Of a stretch of 64,000 bases of DNA, positions 25,357-36,370 are shown in pieces; position 1 is the first letter of the stretch; every line of letters begins with the position of its first letter. The stretch is from Polytrichum commune. Lineage: Eukaryota > Streptophyta > Polytrichopsida > Polytrichales > Polytrichaceae. The notes below the pieces were generated by a model. That model saw only the letters and a program-made list of their open reading frames with translations, was not told where the DNA came from and searched no databases. The position numbers were made by a program, and so were the translations under genes. The stretch lies in contig OX485809.1 in NCBI GenBank assembly GCA_950295325.1, positions 33,604,001 to 33,668,000 on the forward strand, in the 5' to 3' direction.

Positions 25357-25582
25357 GTAAGAATCTGCACATGTTTGGGGGTTAGTCTCTTGTGGCTGGG
25401 TTTGCCGGTTTGTTGAAAGCCAAAGAAGTGCCTGGCTTAGTAAGTTCCGTCCCAGACGTAGGCCATCTCTGCCCTTGTTTCTTGGGCTTAATCCCTTGTG
25501 GGGAGCGCTTCGAGCGTCAGTGGCAGATTGTTAGTCTGCTGTAGGTTTGTGGAATTGTGGACTATAGAGTGTACTGGAAAGG

Positions 25583-25870
25583 ATGCTGCCGCGAGAGATG
25601 ATGGCCTACAATGCTACGAAGGTTGCTCATATTCCCCTTAGCTTATATTCACGTGCTTCTTATTGAAGAAGCACTTTCACGGTCCAGTTTCTCCATGAAG
25701 CGCACTTACGAATGGTATCGATCCCTCCCTCGTTTAAGGAACGTGCAAGACTTACTTATTTGGAATATGCAGCTGAGGATACTAAGCAATATTGGTTTTG
25801 GTCAGCTCTTGGACCTGTGGAGGTTCTATTCTATAGACGAGCTTCTCAGGATGCACAGTGTAGCCTTTAA
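25583..25870 (+). pseudogene. Unrecognised coding-like relic within the 5'UTR intron
   Basis: One frame reads from ATG 25583 to TAA 25868-25870, broken only by a TGA at 25664-25666. The part after the TGA has balanced, protein-like composition with aromatic and charged residues, for example RLTYLEYAAEDTKQYWFWSA followed by LGPVEVLFYRRASQ. I do not recognise the family. It could be a fragment of a captured gene or of an unclassified retroelement. The +1 neighbouring frame is also open, so chance cannot be excluded. Confidence 0.35.
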
Positions 25871-26224
25871 AAGTAACCGCGTTGGGTCAAGAAGGTCGAC
25901 CTGCTTCACACAGATTTTACGAGAATTTGGAAACTCGTAGGATAAGCATCAGTAATCAGCAGTATCCAAATAGAGGAACGTATCCTTTGTGCCATTATGT
26001 GTGGTGTAGGGTATTGACCACGGAGGTTCGAAGTGATGTGGTTGTGGAGGCAGGGGGCTTGAACCTCCCCCTTCGCAAAGTTAGAAAAATGATCATCCTC
26101 GATACTTGTCTTAATAGAAATGCTTGATAGAGAAGTTTCATATCATGTCGTGCAGACAGCTGGCCGCACCCAACGCAGCCGGGCCCGCATCCCTGTGCCC
26201 CAGTAACGCCCCTTCTCTTTCGTC

Positions 26225-26720
26225 CCCTCTCCTGTGCTCTATTCTCCTTTTCCCCCTCGAATGACTTGTGATGGGTGGGAGGCTCGTAACTGGTTCCTAA
26301 TGAAGCGTAGGAGGCAAGAGAGAATAGAGATAAGAGAGTTCTGAGTTTCTGGGTTTGTAGTCATTTTGAGATTTCTTCCCCCACCCACCGCATTAGGAGT
26401 CCATGTACTTGGTCTTGGCCTTTTGCGCTCACATTGGCTTCTGGCTCAGCTCCTCTCTTTTCTCTCTCTTAACCGCGATCAGTGGTCGTATGCTTCTTGC
26501 CCTTTCGCAATTTTCCATTCACATACCAAGTGAGGAAAAATAAAAACTCTCCCCTTACTCTTATCAATCCCCACTGCTTCGCTTTGCCGAGGTTTGGCGG
26601 AGGTTTTGTGCTTCTCACTCGTTTCCTCTGCTTAAGGTTCCCTTCCCTTCCTCTTTCCTTGATGAATAGCTTCTGCATCCTGAACTGGTTTCAGTTTGTT
26701 AGCAAGTAACAGCCTCTTGT
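26225..26720 (+). repeat. Duplicated promoter/first-exon block (proximal copy; distal copy at about 24786-25400)
   Basis: The two blocks match in order over about 500 bases, with an offset near 1.4 kb. Shared runs include gagataagagag, caccgca, tccatgtacttggtctt, taaccgc, cgcaattt, accaagtgagga, aggtttggcgg and ctcttgtggctggg. The proximal copy keeps a TATA-like AAAAATAAAAA (26536-26546) and a GT at the position of the distal splice donor (GCAA|GTAACA, GT at 26706-26707), so it may act as an alternative promoter and exon 1B. Activity is an inference. Confidence 0.75.
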
Positions 26721-27012
26721 GGCTGGGTTTGGTTGCCAGTTTTTCAAGGCCTTGCATTTTGGCGGTAGGCTGCGCCTTCAACCTTAACAAGTAGAAAGAC
26801 TTCTCCGGAATATGTGGCCAACCTTCTCGTAGTCTTCTCACTGATTGTACACCAAATGTTGCATTTTCGCCAAGAAGTCTTATGTCGCATATGTGAACCT
26901 GTAACCAAGCGCTACTTTGGGTATGTTTATGGTTATGCTGACGGTGTGGTTTTTGTGTTTTTGTTGTTACAGGTAGAAACCCCGGCACCCCCGGTCATTC
27001 CAAACTATCTTC

Positions 27013-27147
27013 ATGTTTTTACTCTTCCCAACCGTGACACAGGGCTGCATCCGCAGCTTTCGATTTGTAACATCGCGGTCTTGTATAACGGGGTTCACGT
27101 GGAATCAGACGTTCCGACAAGATGCCAGGCCCTCAAACCTTCCATAA
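27013..27147 (+). CDS. Upstream ORF overlapping the CRF start codon (44 codons)
   Basis: The first ATG of the predicted spliced leader opens a 44-codon frame that ends at TAA 27145-27147, which is 26 bases past the main ATG at 27122 and in a different frame (+1). The predicted first exon upstream (to 25356) contains no ATG, so ribosomes scanning from the cap would meet this one first. The peptide starts [12 protein letters not shown] and contains GFTWNQTF. An overlapping uORF would be expected to lower CRF translation unless it is skipped by leaky scanning; its context (ttcATGt) is weak, while the main start (aagATGc) has a purine at -3. Whether the peptide is conserved in other CRF leaders is not known from this window. 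Confidence 0.5.
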   Translation: MFLLFPTVTQGCIRSFRFVTSRSCITGFTWNQTFRQDARPSNLP

Positions 27148-28786
27148 GGCCTGTACACCCAAGACGCAGGCCAAGTTTCCAAAGAAGTTGCTAAAGCGGG
27201 AGAGTCTGTCTTCATCTGAAGATGAAGGGGACGCCAAACACCAAGTCTGCCCAAAAAGAGTCCGTGTGATTTGCACTGACCCAGATGCGACGGACTCGTC
27301 AAGCGATGAGGAGGGCTCCTTCCGCAAGAGCAACCTGTTCCGGAGTTCTCACCGGAGGCTTGTGCACGACATCCAAATAGAGGAAGAGGAGGAAGAAGAG
27401 GAGGAAGTGGTGGTTTCCTCCTCCGACACTGACGATGAACCTGAAATTCCCAGCTACCACACTGTGTTCAAAGCCCAAACAATGCAATGTTCCCTTAACT
27501 ACGCTAGCCCAATAGATAGCGTGGTCGTATCCAAGACCCCGAAATTCTACAAAAGCGCCTGGCAATCCAAGAAGGTGGCTAAAGTGCCGGAGAAGAAGAT
27601 CCCCAAAGTAGCCAAACGGATTCTGGACGAGCCTTGCACTCTTAGGAACAGCATGATTGTGCTGCAAAAGCCCGCAATGTCTGCCACCAAACCTCCCTCG
27701 ACGCTCAAGGCCGTGAAATCGGTGGAGAGTGATGGGAAGACTCTGAAATACAGGGGAGTGAGGCAGCGGCCATGGGGAAAGTGGGCGGCCGAGATTCGCG
27801 ATCCTTCCAAGGGCGTCCGTCTGTGGCTGGGAACTTATGACACAGCTGAGGAAGCAGCGCAAGCCTACGACAAGGCAGCGAGAGAGATAAGAGGCCCTCA
27901 GGCTCATACAAATTTCTCCGGCCTCGAGAATCTGGATCATTTGGGTGTGAGCGCAAGCACCACTACCGCCACGCTTGCAAATGCCAACAAGAAAGCTAAT
28001 GTGGACATCTCGGTGGGGGTCGCCAGAGTGAAGAAAGAGGCGGATACAAAGGCAGCCGAAGTCGCTCCAAGACTCACTCAGAAGCCATTGTGTGCTGTGG
28101 AAGTGGAAGTTCTGAACCCTGAGGTAGAGGTAGAGGCAGAGGATGATAGTTGCGTGTCTTCCGAACGTGATGATGCTGAAAGTTCACCGACGAGTGTGTT
28201 GGAGGTTGGAGAGGATTCCAAGTTGTTGAGCGACAAGGAGACGTACGAGAGTCTCGTCTCTCCCGATGATGATTGTGCTTTCTTCATGGGTTCCCCTTCG
28301 TCAGTGCTCGATGGCTGTCCATCTGCAGAGGTGTCGCCTTCCTCAAGGATAACTGCCTCTGTTCCGCTTTGTATGTCATCCAGCGAAGCAAAGTTTTCGG
28401 TTGAAGGTGAGCACAATGATGTCGACAACAGCGATGGCAGCCCGGCATGCGCTACGCCCGAGGTTACCGAGGGTACTCAGTTTGTGTGCAGGAGCGCAGC
28501 TGATGAAGAACAGGAGATGTCGTCTGACTCGGAGTCCGACGCTCTGCAAGAATTGCCTGACGACATACCCTTCAAAGAATTGCAGGACTGTGATTTGGGG
28601 CAAACATTTTTCGACAACGATATGTTGTTCGATTTCTCCCCTGCTTGTGATGACAACGAAGACTCTTTGATGGAACTGGCAGCCGGTTTTGATTTCTTGG
28701 GCGACGATGATATTATCGACCTTGGATTCGACCCGGAGACGGATAACATGGACTGGTTCAATATTCCCAACATTAGCGTGTCATAA
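27122..28786 (+). CDS. CRF-type AP2/ERF transcription factor (ERF group VI, cytokinin response factor-like)
   Basis: This is a nuclear DNA-binding transcription factor of 554 residues with no intron in the ORF. Seen in the sequence: a CRF (TEH) domain at about residues 43-66, with [20 protein letters not shown]; an acidic run of glutamates at 87-95; one AP2/ERF domain at about 209-266, beginning [20 protein letters not shown]. Ala14 and Asp19 of the AP2 domain are the ERF-type residues expected to contact a GCC-box. Two SP(T/S)SVL motifs, known in CRFs as a putative kinase site, lie at 355-360 and 391-396. The C-terminal third is acidic and rich in Phe/Asp ([19 protein letters not shown]), as in activation domains. 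CRFs act downstream of cytokinin and in stress and development; that role is family knowledge. The start is the first ATG in frame and leaves the CRF domain intact. The protein is longer than usual angiosperm CRFs (roughly 250-400 residues) because of low-complexity acidic spacers. Codon use is GC-rich compared with the flanks. Confidence 0.96.
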   Translation: MPGPQTFHKACTPKTQAKFPKKLLKRESLSSSEDEGDAKHQVCPKRVRVICTDPDATDSSSDEEGSFRKSNLFRSSHRRLVHDIQIEEEEEEEEEVVVSSSDTDDEPEIPSYHTVFKAQTMQCSLNYASPIDSVVVSKTPKFYKSAWQSKKVAKVPEKKIPKVAKRILDEPCTLRNSMIVLQKPAMSATKPPSTLKAVKSVESDGKTLKYRGVRQRPWGKWAAEIRDPSKGVRLWLGTYDTAEEAAQAYDKAAREIRGPQAHTNFSGLENLDHLGVSASTTTATLANANKKANVDISVGVARVKKEADTKAAEVAPRLTQKPLCAVEVEVLNPEVEVEAEDDSCVSSERDDAESSPTSVLEVGEDSKLLSDKETYESLVSPDDDCAFFMGSPSSVLDGCPSAEVSPSSRITASVPLCMSSSEAKFSVEGEHNDVDNSDGSPACATPEVTEGTQFVCRSAADEEQEMSSDSESDALQELPDDIPFKELQDCDLGQTFFDNDMLFDFSPACDDNEDSLMELAAGFDFLGDDDIIDLGFDPETDNMDWFNIPNISVS

Positions 28787-29450
28787 GCCATGTGTGGGGA
28801 GGCTCACTGCTTCCGAGGTGATGAAGCGGATGTCAATATCTTTGTGTCTTCACCATTTTTTCCGGTGATTTTGTTTCTGTTCCTTTGTTTTTGCCTCTTC
28901 TACGTGTGCAAGTTGATTACACGGCTTGCTCAGCGGCACTCTGCAAAGATGTCCTCGAAATGGGGATGTGAGGTACATTAGTTGTTGATCGACCACTCCC
29001 CCGGTGTGCTTTAAATGGGGAAGGGAAAGCGTTGGAGAATTCTATAAGTTTATGGTGACACCAAAGTTTTGGAGCTGCTACTGTGTTGACGCATGCGTTG
29101 GAGCTGCGTTGATTTGCCCGCCTATGGGGTTTTTGATCTGCTCGATTAACAAGAGCTTTGTTACATTAGACCGAGTCGGAGGTGTTGAGTAAACAGATTA
29201 TCACATTATTTGTGACAACTATGCTGTAGACGTATTGCTCATCCTGTAACGAGGCTGAGGATTTAGTGGACCACTTTTGGGTCCACAACTATTTTTGTAG
29301 TAGTAGATAAATTTTTGGATGGAGAGGCAGTAGCATTAGGCGGGGTTACATTATATGATGTGTTGCTACCACAGTATGCCCCTCCTGTTGTGGGATACTA
29401 TGAAGACAATGTTGGTATTGAGCCAGAATAAACCTTTACCAGTCTGGCTG
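28787..29450 (+). other. Predicted 3'UTR of the CRF gene
   Basis: This is sequence between the CDS stop and the AATAAA at 29427. It contains no long open frame and no recognised repeat. The extent is inferred from the poly(A) signal. Confidence 0.45.
29427..29432 (+). terminator. Poly(A) signal of the CRF gene
   Basis: A canonical AATAAA lies 641 bases after the stop codon, at the end of a moderately GC-rich 3' region and before the mitochondrial insertion. It is the best poly(A) hexamer between 28787 and 29660, so the 3'UTR would be about 650 bases. Confidence 0.5.
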
Positions 29451-29659
29451 TACACTTCTTTATTGTCTAGCTATTGAAATTGCATTTCTGTTCATGCCGA
29501 TGGCATTCCTGTACACATTCTGCCTTGTTTCTGTGCCTGTGTCCTTCCGATCCCCAAGCCCCAGATATGCATGCAAGGTTTTTGGTACTATTTGCAATGG
29601 ATTTTTGTGGTAGGATGAAGGATGCACTGTACCCTGCCACTTCCTCCTCTGACATAACT

Positions 29660-30050
29660 CTTGCGCAAGGACTGAACCCACTTATGTTGCAAAATATGGG
29701 GATGACTTGTGGCTAGGGGTGAAAGGCCTACCAATCTCCGAGATAGCTGGTTTTCCACGAAATCTTTTGAGGGTAGAGCGTATAATGTTTAAGGCCTGAG
29801 GTAGAGCACTCAAAGAGTTAGGGTGGCCCAAAGCTTGAGCAACCCCAAGGAAACTCCGAATACCGGCCATGATTTTGTACAGACTTTGGGTGCTAAGATT
29901 GGAAGTGAAGAGGGAATCAGCCCAAATCATGCTCTAAGGTCCATAAGCAATCACTTAGTGGAAAAGGAAGTAATCAAGTGATGACAACCAGGATGTGGGC
30001 TTGCAAGCAGCCATCCTTTGAAGAAAGTGTAATAGCTCACTGGTCCTAAA
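29660..30050 (+). pseudogene. Nuclear copy of a mitochondrial 26S rRNA fragment (NUMT)
   Basis: The stretch reads as large-subunit rRNA helices in order: GATGACTTGTGGCTAGGGGT, GAAAGGCC, GAGATAGCTGGTTTTCC, GGTAGAGCACTCAA, AGGGTGGCCC, CCCCAAGGAAACTCCGAATA, CTTAGTGGAAAAGGAAGT, GATGACAACCAGGATGTGGG, GCAGCCATCCTTTGAAGAAA and GTAATAGCTCACTGGTC. It corresponds roughly to E. coli 23S positions 800-1105, ending in the thiostrepton-loop region. The insertions and wording fit plant mitochondrial 26S better than plastid 23S. Many transitions relative to the expected rRNA, and the abrupt end after CACTGGTC, mark it as a decayed insertion, not a functional rRNA gene. It lies in the same orientation as the CRF gene, about 870 bases after its stop. 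Confidence 0.9.
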
Positions 30051-32608
30051 CCGACCTTTGGGTGCGCATCCTCATCTGTGAATCTGAAAATCACCAGCAG
30101 GCTTTTTTTGGATAAGTACTGGTCTTTAGTATGCATCGTGAATGCTGGGAGAGCCATTTTGCAACGAGGTTAGCAAATGTATACCCTGATTTGGCATTCA
30201 TTTCCAGTATTCCCAAATTAGCCTGCTCTGTTAACCTTAAGTGAGGGCCTTCCCACGCTTCCTGTTGTCATCAGCTATGTGAGTCCTGTGTCATCTGCTC
30301 CTCAGTGCAAGTGTATTTGCAGGCTTAGACAGTTTCCGCGGGAGTTGATTAGAGTGTTACCTTCAGTCTCAACCGAGTTTGGATTGTCTGATGGGTACCC
30401 ACTCTATTTGACCTTGTCGCGGAGATGACCTGAGAGCACTGCATGGTCTTCTGTTCTGTGATGTGCACTCCAATTGTACCATCTATGTTGGTTTCTTGGG
30501 CCTTATGGTGTCGTTGGCTTATTAAGTTCTCCAGCATTTTTCAGGGTATGCACAACAGGCAATTTCTGCTGCATCTTGCTATCCTTCTGTTGCTCCTGTT
30601 AGCCTTGCATGTGAGTAATTGATCATGGTGATTCTTGTGTCATGCTGTACCAGGCTAAACTGTGCAAAAACACACTACATATTAAAGTTGGAAGTTTTTT
30701 ACGAGAAATTTTTGGGAATCGTTGTCTGGTGTATAGATTTTTTCCATCCGCCATATCAGCACACGTCATACAAGTTTGCTTTGCAGCAGCTAAGATAGGT
30801 GTATTTTCACAGTAAATCTTGCTCATTTGTAAGCCAATGTTGGAGCTACATCATCAACAATTTATTTTTCCCCAGGTTCCTTCAGAATTTGAGTGGAGCG
30901 GAGGATATTGGGAGTCTGACTCCCACTGTAGTACCTTACAAATGAAATCAAGCCGGGAGTTTGGGAGTTGAATCTGCAGTCTCCTTCAAAGGTGGTAACA
31001 GTTACACTCTTATTTTTGAAGTTATGGCCTTCTGCAAGACTCGCTATCACAAGGTCCTGCCATGAACACACAACCGCCTCTCAAATGCTTCTATCAATGT
31101 CAAGATAATTTATTGATTGTTCTGGTTTGTGTGGATTGACACTACATATACTTCAGTACTTTGCTGAACACTTCAGAACCACTGCAAGGTTCCTAAGACT
31201 TTTCAATTCTGCTTTTCTCTTGGTCTAAGCTATTTGGTGCTGTTAGCAGAACAGAACCCCAGGTTGTATCCATGTCCTATGATAAGATGCCTTCATGCCT
31301 TTTCATTGTAAGTTCCTTGCATTCTGATGCCTCCCAAGTTTGCATGAGACATCCTGTGAATGTAATCTAGTCGACTACACATCCAGTCTGCAAACATTTT
31401 TTCTCATCAGTCCTATAGGTGCCCTAGCACTCTTTCTTGGATACTGCATCTCTCATTTGTAGAATGTTGTCATTTCTTGGAAGAAACTTGGAAACAATCA
31501 AATGTCTTTGTTCCGTGATGTTTATTGACAATCAACATGTTTGTCAGAGGCTTCAAAATAATCATATTGGAGGTCTTACAATCTACGTCCTGCTTTAATG
31601 ATCCAGTCACATATTCAACAGGAGCTTCTACTGACAACAAACAACATTTTTGCCCTCTAGTAAGTTTTTGTATACTGATTTCTACATATAAAATCTTCCT
31701 TAGAAGTATACTTCTGAAGTTTATCTTTGTCTTGCAGAGACTTAGTTTGTGGCATACTGAACTGCCAAACATACTTCATTGCATATTATCGAGCCGAAGA
31801 ATCGATCTTATATCTACTCAGCATGCAATCTTAGAGCATGAGACTCTGCTTCCTTAGCAGCCACTAGTATGTCCCTGCCTCCTCTTCAGTTAGTGGAAAT
31901 AGTGCTTTTAAGATATGAGATATTCCCAAGTTCTTCATGTAAATCTTTACCCTGCATAACGATCAAAAGAAGTTTGGTGTCAATTTTAGTTGAGGAAGAG
32001 TAATAACCCACTGTCTTTGAAAGTACTGTTCACCTAATTCTAATCCTGAAGAGAAACACCCAAGTGACATCAAATCAATGATGAAGTCTTTGATTGTGCA
32101 GTGTGCTGATTGTATGTAATTGAAGACCATTTATCAGATTGCCAATCACAGAAGAGGAAATCACCTATCAGTTTGCAGATGCGTGCTATGATCACAAGAG
32201 AAGTGGCTATGAGGTAAGTATATTTTGGGAGCATAGGTCCACAAATTTTGTGCAGCATACAATAAATTGCTGAAATTTATTTTGTTTCATGGGGCTTTCC
32301 TGACTCTTTTGTATTGCATAATTCTTGGTTCAAGTGAGGGGCAGGCATCCAAATTGGAAGCTCACCATAGCCATCAAAGACGACAATTCAAAACCAGTCC
32401 ATATCCAATCAAGAAGTGTGTCTGCTTATAAGTTAATTGCCACACAACTGAACACCACTGATGATAGCTTAGAGAGACAAATATTCACCCAATTTGAGTT
32501 CTTATGATGGCTCATGATGTTGTAGTGATATCCGATCGACATAATTAATGTAAAGCCCAAACAGAACCAAATTGACTATGGATACCATTTATGACTGCCT
32601 CAGAAAGT
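30051..32608. other. No gene seen
   Basis: Composition is T-rich and less AT-biased than most flanks, but no frame over about 110 codons or recognisable domain appears. It could be downstream transcribed sequence. Confidence 0.4.
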
Positions 32609-33380
32609 TTATAAAGAGAGTGTCGTGAGGATTCGAGTGGTTGTGGAAAAATGATTGACTTCAAGGCTAGAAGAAGTGCAAAACTCATATAACTTGTTCA
32701 AAAGTCTTTGTAGGCTTGGTCCTAATTTAGACGGTAGAACAACATCGTCAACATAAAGAAGAATCATTGTGTTAAATAAACACATAGAATCTTTGTTAAT
32801 CTCGTCCAAATGTATTTCAAGTTCATCAATGTACAAGCTGAATAGTGTGGGGGAGAGGAGACATCGTTGTTTAACACCAATGTTGGACATTACTTCACCA
32901 TGTGTGTCACTCTTTATTTGATTTTTTGCATAAACTGCAATGTACATGGCTTTAACAACCAGTTGTATGAGGTGGCACCCCTAATCGTTGGAGGCATTCC
33001 CGAAGTTATCACACAAAGTTGTGTCAAAAACTTATTTGGAAATCATTAAAACAAGAATAGAGACATCAACCTACAAATATTTCTTGTTTGATTAAAGTAA
33101 TGTAGGAATGTGATCCAAAGCAGATCTAACTTCCTCGTAACTTGCTTGTGCTCTTGCTCTAACCCCTTTGAATTGTACACATCGACTAATTATTTGTTGT
33201 AAAACAAAGCCATAAAGCTTGCCAAAGATTGTTCCTAGCATTATGGTCTTATAGTTCCCCGGGGAGCGTCTTTCACTAGATTTGAAGAAATGATGTTGAC
33301 AATCCCTGAAGCCGGGAAACCTTTTACAAAGAGAAGATTATGCAATGATCGACACCTAAGGTAGACATGCCTTGAACAAG
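32609..33380 (-). pseudogene. LINE (non-LTR retrotransposon) reverse-transcriptase relic
   Basis: The minus frame 32947-32609 contains NIGVKQRCLLSPTLFSLYID and LLYVDDVV, the RT catalytic YxDD box, then LQRLLNKLYEFCTSSSLEVN. Upstream, in shifted frames, FDTTLCDNFGNAS corresponds to the KAFDTVPR region and LPGELYDHNARNN to the start of the RT domain. Endonuclease and ORF1 are absent. Multiple frameshifts and stops show it is dead. Confidence 0.88.
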
Positions 33381-35407
33381 CATTAGTCTTAAGTGGTTTC
33401 TAATGTATGTGTACATATCAAAGTCCAAAATGCACATTTTTGAAAGAAACTGCTTAAGAAATTCTATGAGTAACATTTTAAAAGTTTAACAAAAATTCAT
33501 CTTGGTTCCACAAATTGTAAGCTCATAGTATTGTTTCTCATTTGCGTTTACTAATGTACTGATGTGATTTTTGTTCTTACATATGTCAAAATGTTGGAAG
33601 TACTTGTTCATATGATTCTCTACCTCAATACTTGTAACTAACATTACAATCCCCATGGATACACATACACGTATGTATCATAGCACGTACTTCAAACTAA
33701 GGAGGTTCTTAATTTGGAACTATGTATTAAGTATGTATGCACATAGGGGTTTAGAAACACATCCCCTATATGAGTATGTATGGAGAATAAGGATGTTTCA
33801 AGAATTTGTCATTTTTTAGCCCTTGGGATGGCCTTGAGTTCCCATGCAAGATAGCTCCTAGAAGTTGGTTACAAGGTTCGTTGCTCGGTTTGTTGGCTTC
33901 GAGGACTCCAAATTTTTGATATGCCATAGCATGCTCATTTCTTCATCAAATGAAGTGTGTAATATATGATTGAATAGTTCTTGAATATATGTTTTCATTG
34001 GTCCAAAATACGCCTCCTAATTCAAAGAAATGTACATACACAAAGTCACGTAAGTTCAATGCCTTAGTTTTGAGGATTTTGAGACAAAGGCATGGGAAAA
34101 AATGCTACCAAACAACCTAAACTTGCAAAAACAAGATTGAAACAATCCTCCCAAGGATGGATACACCTTCCAATAAGTATTGAAGGATATGCTAAAAACT
34201 TGAAATAGAGAAATAAAATTACTATTGTGTTGTATGTATTATGAGGAATTCATATCAAGAGTGACATGTACACATGGGGTTTAGTTATCACCATGTGAAT
34301 GCACATGCTATGAGTGATTTACAAAGAGTGCATCCCCTAGGATTACAATATGGGTCATGGGTTTGATGTACTGGCCATGTTTCAAAGAAACAATAACCAG
34401 TCGTGCACTTAAGAGGCACTACACTTGTCACACCTAGTATTTGTGACCCACTATAAATTTGACATACCATAATAATTTTGGCCAACGTAACTTTTCTTGA
34501 CCTACACAAATTTTTAACCCACAAAATCATATGTTCACAACTAGGAATACGAAATCAATATTCTTACATATTATGAAATATTATGTGTTGTGAAATATAC
34601 CAAAAATAGACAATTTTAAAAACACTTTATCACTTTATATTTGATTATTAATCATTTTTAAGTCACCCTAATTTTCAACTCACACATAAAATACAATGGA
34701 CTTACATTATCATCTACCCACGCTGCCTTTTAACACATTAATAGGCGTGAAGGTCTAGTTTCTCATTAAAGAGGATTAACACGTGCTTCAAAGCCAAGAT
34801 CATGTTATTACTACCACGTGTTTTGAATCTAATGAATCTATAATAAAACATGAAAGGGGGCTCAATGTACTTTGCTGTGTCTTATTGTGATGTTAATGTT
34901 CGACATATCCAATTTAATATGTACAGTACCGTTCACTTAGGCAATTGAATGCATTAAGGTCGGGGCATCTATAACCGACAAAATAAGAGAGTTTGCATCT
35001 GTTTAGGAGTAATAGCAAGGAATTGTTTTTCTTGTGAAGAGATATACATTCTAAGGAGAATGCAATTTTTTTTAAAATGTATATGGAAATTGCTGTGAAT
35101 TTGAAAGCAGTAAAGTTAGTGTAACACACAGTCGATCTATAAGTTAACCCATAATCCTTCATCTAAATTCTAATGCTTGGCTACAACAATTGTCAAAACT
35201 CTTATGAGGACAATCAGTCATAATCTGCCACCACATAAACCTTAACTACGTTTGCCTAAAAAACGTAGATGTCATCCATGTTGGCATTTACATGATGATG
35301 TGGTTAAATGAACATGGTCAACTATGGATGCCTTGACCTTACAAATCAATGTGTATATATATACGCACATAATACAAGAGAGAGGGAGTTATTGTATACG
35401 AGCAAAC
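33381..35407. other. No gene seen
   Basis: AT-rich, only short frames. Confidence 0.5.
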
Positions 35408-35568
35408 CTCACATTCATCCAACATAAAAGCCTTGAAATAGTATGCAGCACGGAGATTACTTTTCTTAGTTTATTTGACATTGGAATTAATTTTAAATAT
35501 CCCAAATTAGTCTATTCAAGATCATTTGAGATATAGGAAGTCGGGCTTTTATGTTGGATGAATGAGAG
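35408..35568. mobile_element. Small TIR element (161 bases)
   Basis: The left end ctcacattcatccaacataa and the right end ttatgttggatgaatgagag pair over 25 bases with one mismatch; weaker pairing continues outward to about 35377 and 35590. Confidence 0.75.
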
Positions 35569-36109
35569 ATAAATTCCACTCTCCCATAATATGGGTATGA
35601 TAAATGGTTTGTAGTTTAGTATTTTGACGTTTCTAGTTCATAGATTTTAAATAATTGTAGAAAAAAAATCAACTTCAATGGACCACTCTCACTACTAAGG
35701 TATGTGGGTGTTATTTGGTTATTATTCTTGATTGGACACCTATATTATATTGGTGTATGGTTTGGTGAAGATAAAAAAAAAACCATATATACACATGTTT
35801 AGAGAGATCGGACTATATCTTCAAATTGCATTAACTGTTGCACAGTCAATAGTGAAAACAATTGGGAAGACCCATGTATTTAGTTCAAGGTTCAATGAAC
35901 ATGCACTTCTAATAACCATATATGAATTAGGGGATGTCCAATGTTCAATCTGATTTATGCTTGCTTCATCATAGATTTGCTAGTGCAATACTAATGTTGG
36001 TCGTGTAAATGTCATCAATAGAACTTAGAGAACAAGAAAGCGAACCAAATAACACCCATATACCTTATGTTTAGACATAAAATGCACATTATTAATGTTG
36101 GAAAATTAA

Positions 36110-36370
36110 CATAACATGATCTGTTGAGTATTTACCTTGGGTGGGGCCGGGAATAAACCAAATTATATTATGAAATATACTATGTTTATTCTCATAGTAA
36201 AGCACTGCATAGTAGATTGAAGCTTAAAAACTCAGGTGAAGCAATGTACTGATTTTATTAGAATGAAATAGTTGAGTTTTGTTATGAATGTCCTTTGCTT
36301 GTAGAATAATATTGCTTAAACTTGGCTTGTTTTTCAAAATCAGTATTTTGTGGTACCCACAAGGTCAAAC
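36110..36370 (+). repeat. Direct repeat, left copy (partner 37785-38055)
   Basis: Shares in order ggtggggc-ggga-aa, aactcaggtgaagcaatgt and gtgg-ac-aca with 37785-38055. The pair is 1.67 kb apart and flanks the TIR element at 36795-37645. Confidence 0.6.

Larger units (their letters stand above)
25357..26972 (+). other. Predicted 5'UTR intron of the CRF gene
   Basis: The donor is GTAAGA at 25357. The acceptor is a T-rich tract followed by TTACAG ending at 26972 (tttttgttgttacag|gtag). The intron is about 1.6 kb. It holds an unrecognised coding-like relic (25583-25870) and a diverged second copy of the promoter and first exon (26225-26720). Splicing is predicted from consensus only. Confidence 0.55.

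Noticed and set aside
26814-27194. 126-codon + frame overlapping the CRF start
   Set aside because: It starts inside the predicted intron and crosses the splice acceptor at 26972, so it would not exist in the mature transcript; its frame differs from that of the 44-codon uORF.
27299-27940. 213-codon open frame antisense to the CRF CDS
   Set aside because: It is the shadow of GC-rich CRF codons and has no independent motif or start context.
29660-30050. Plastid 23S rRNA as the source of the rRNA-like segment
   Set aside because: The CCCCAAGGAAACTCCGAATA and GGTAGAGCACTCAA wording fits mitochondrial 26S; plastid 23S differs markedly in this stretch.
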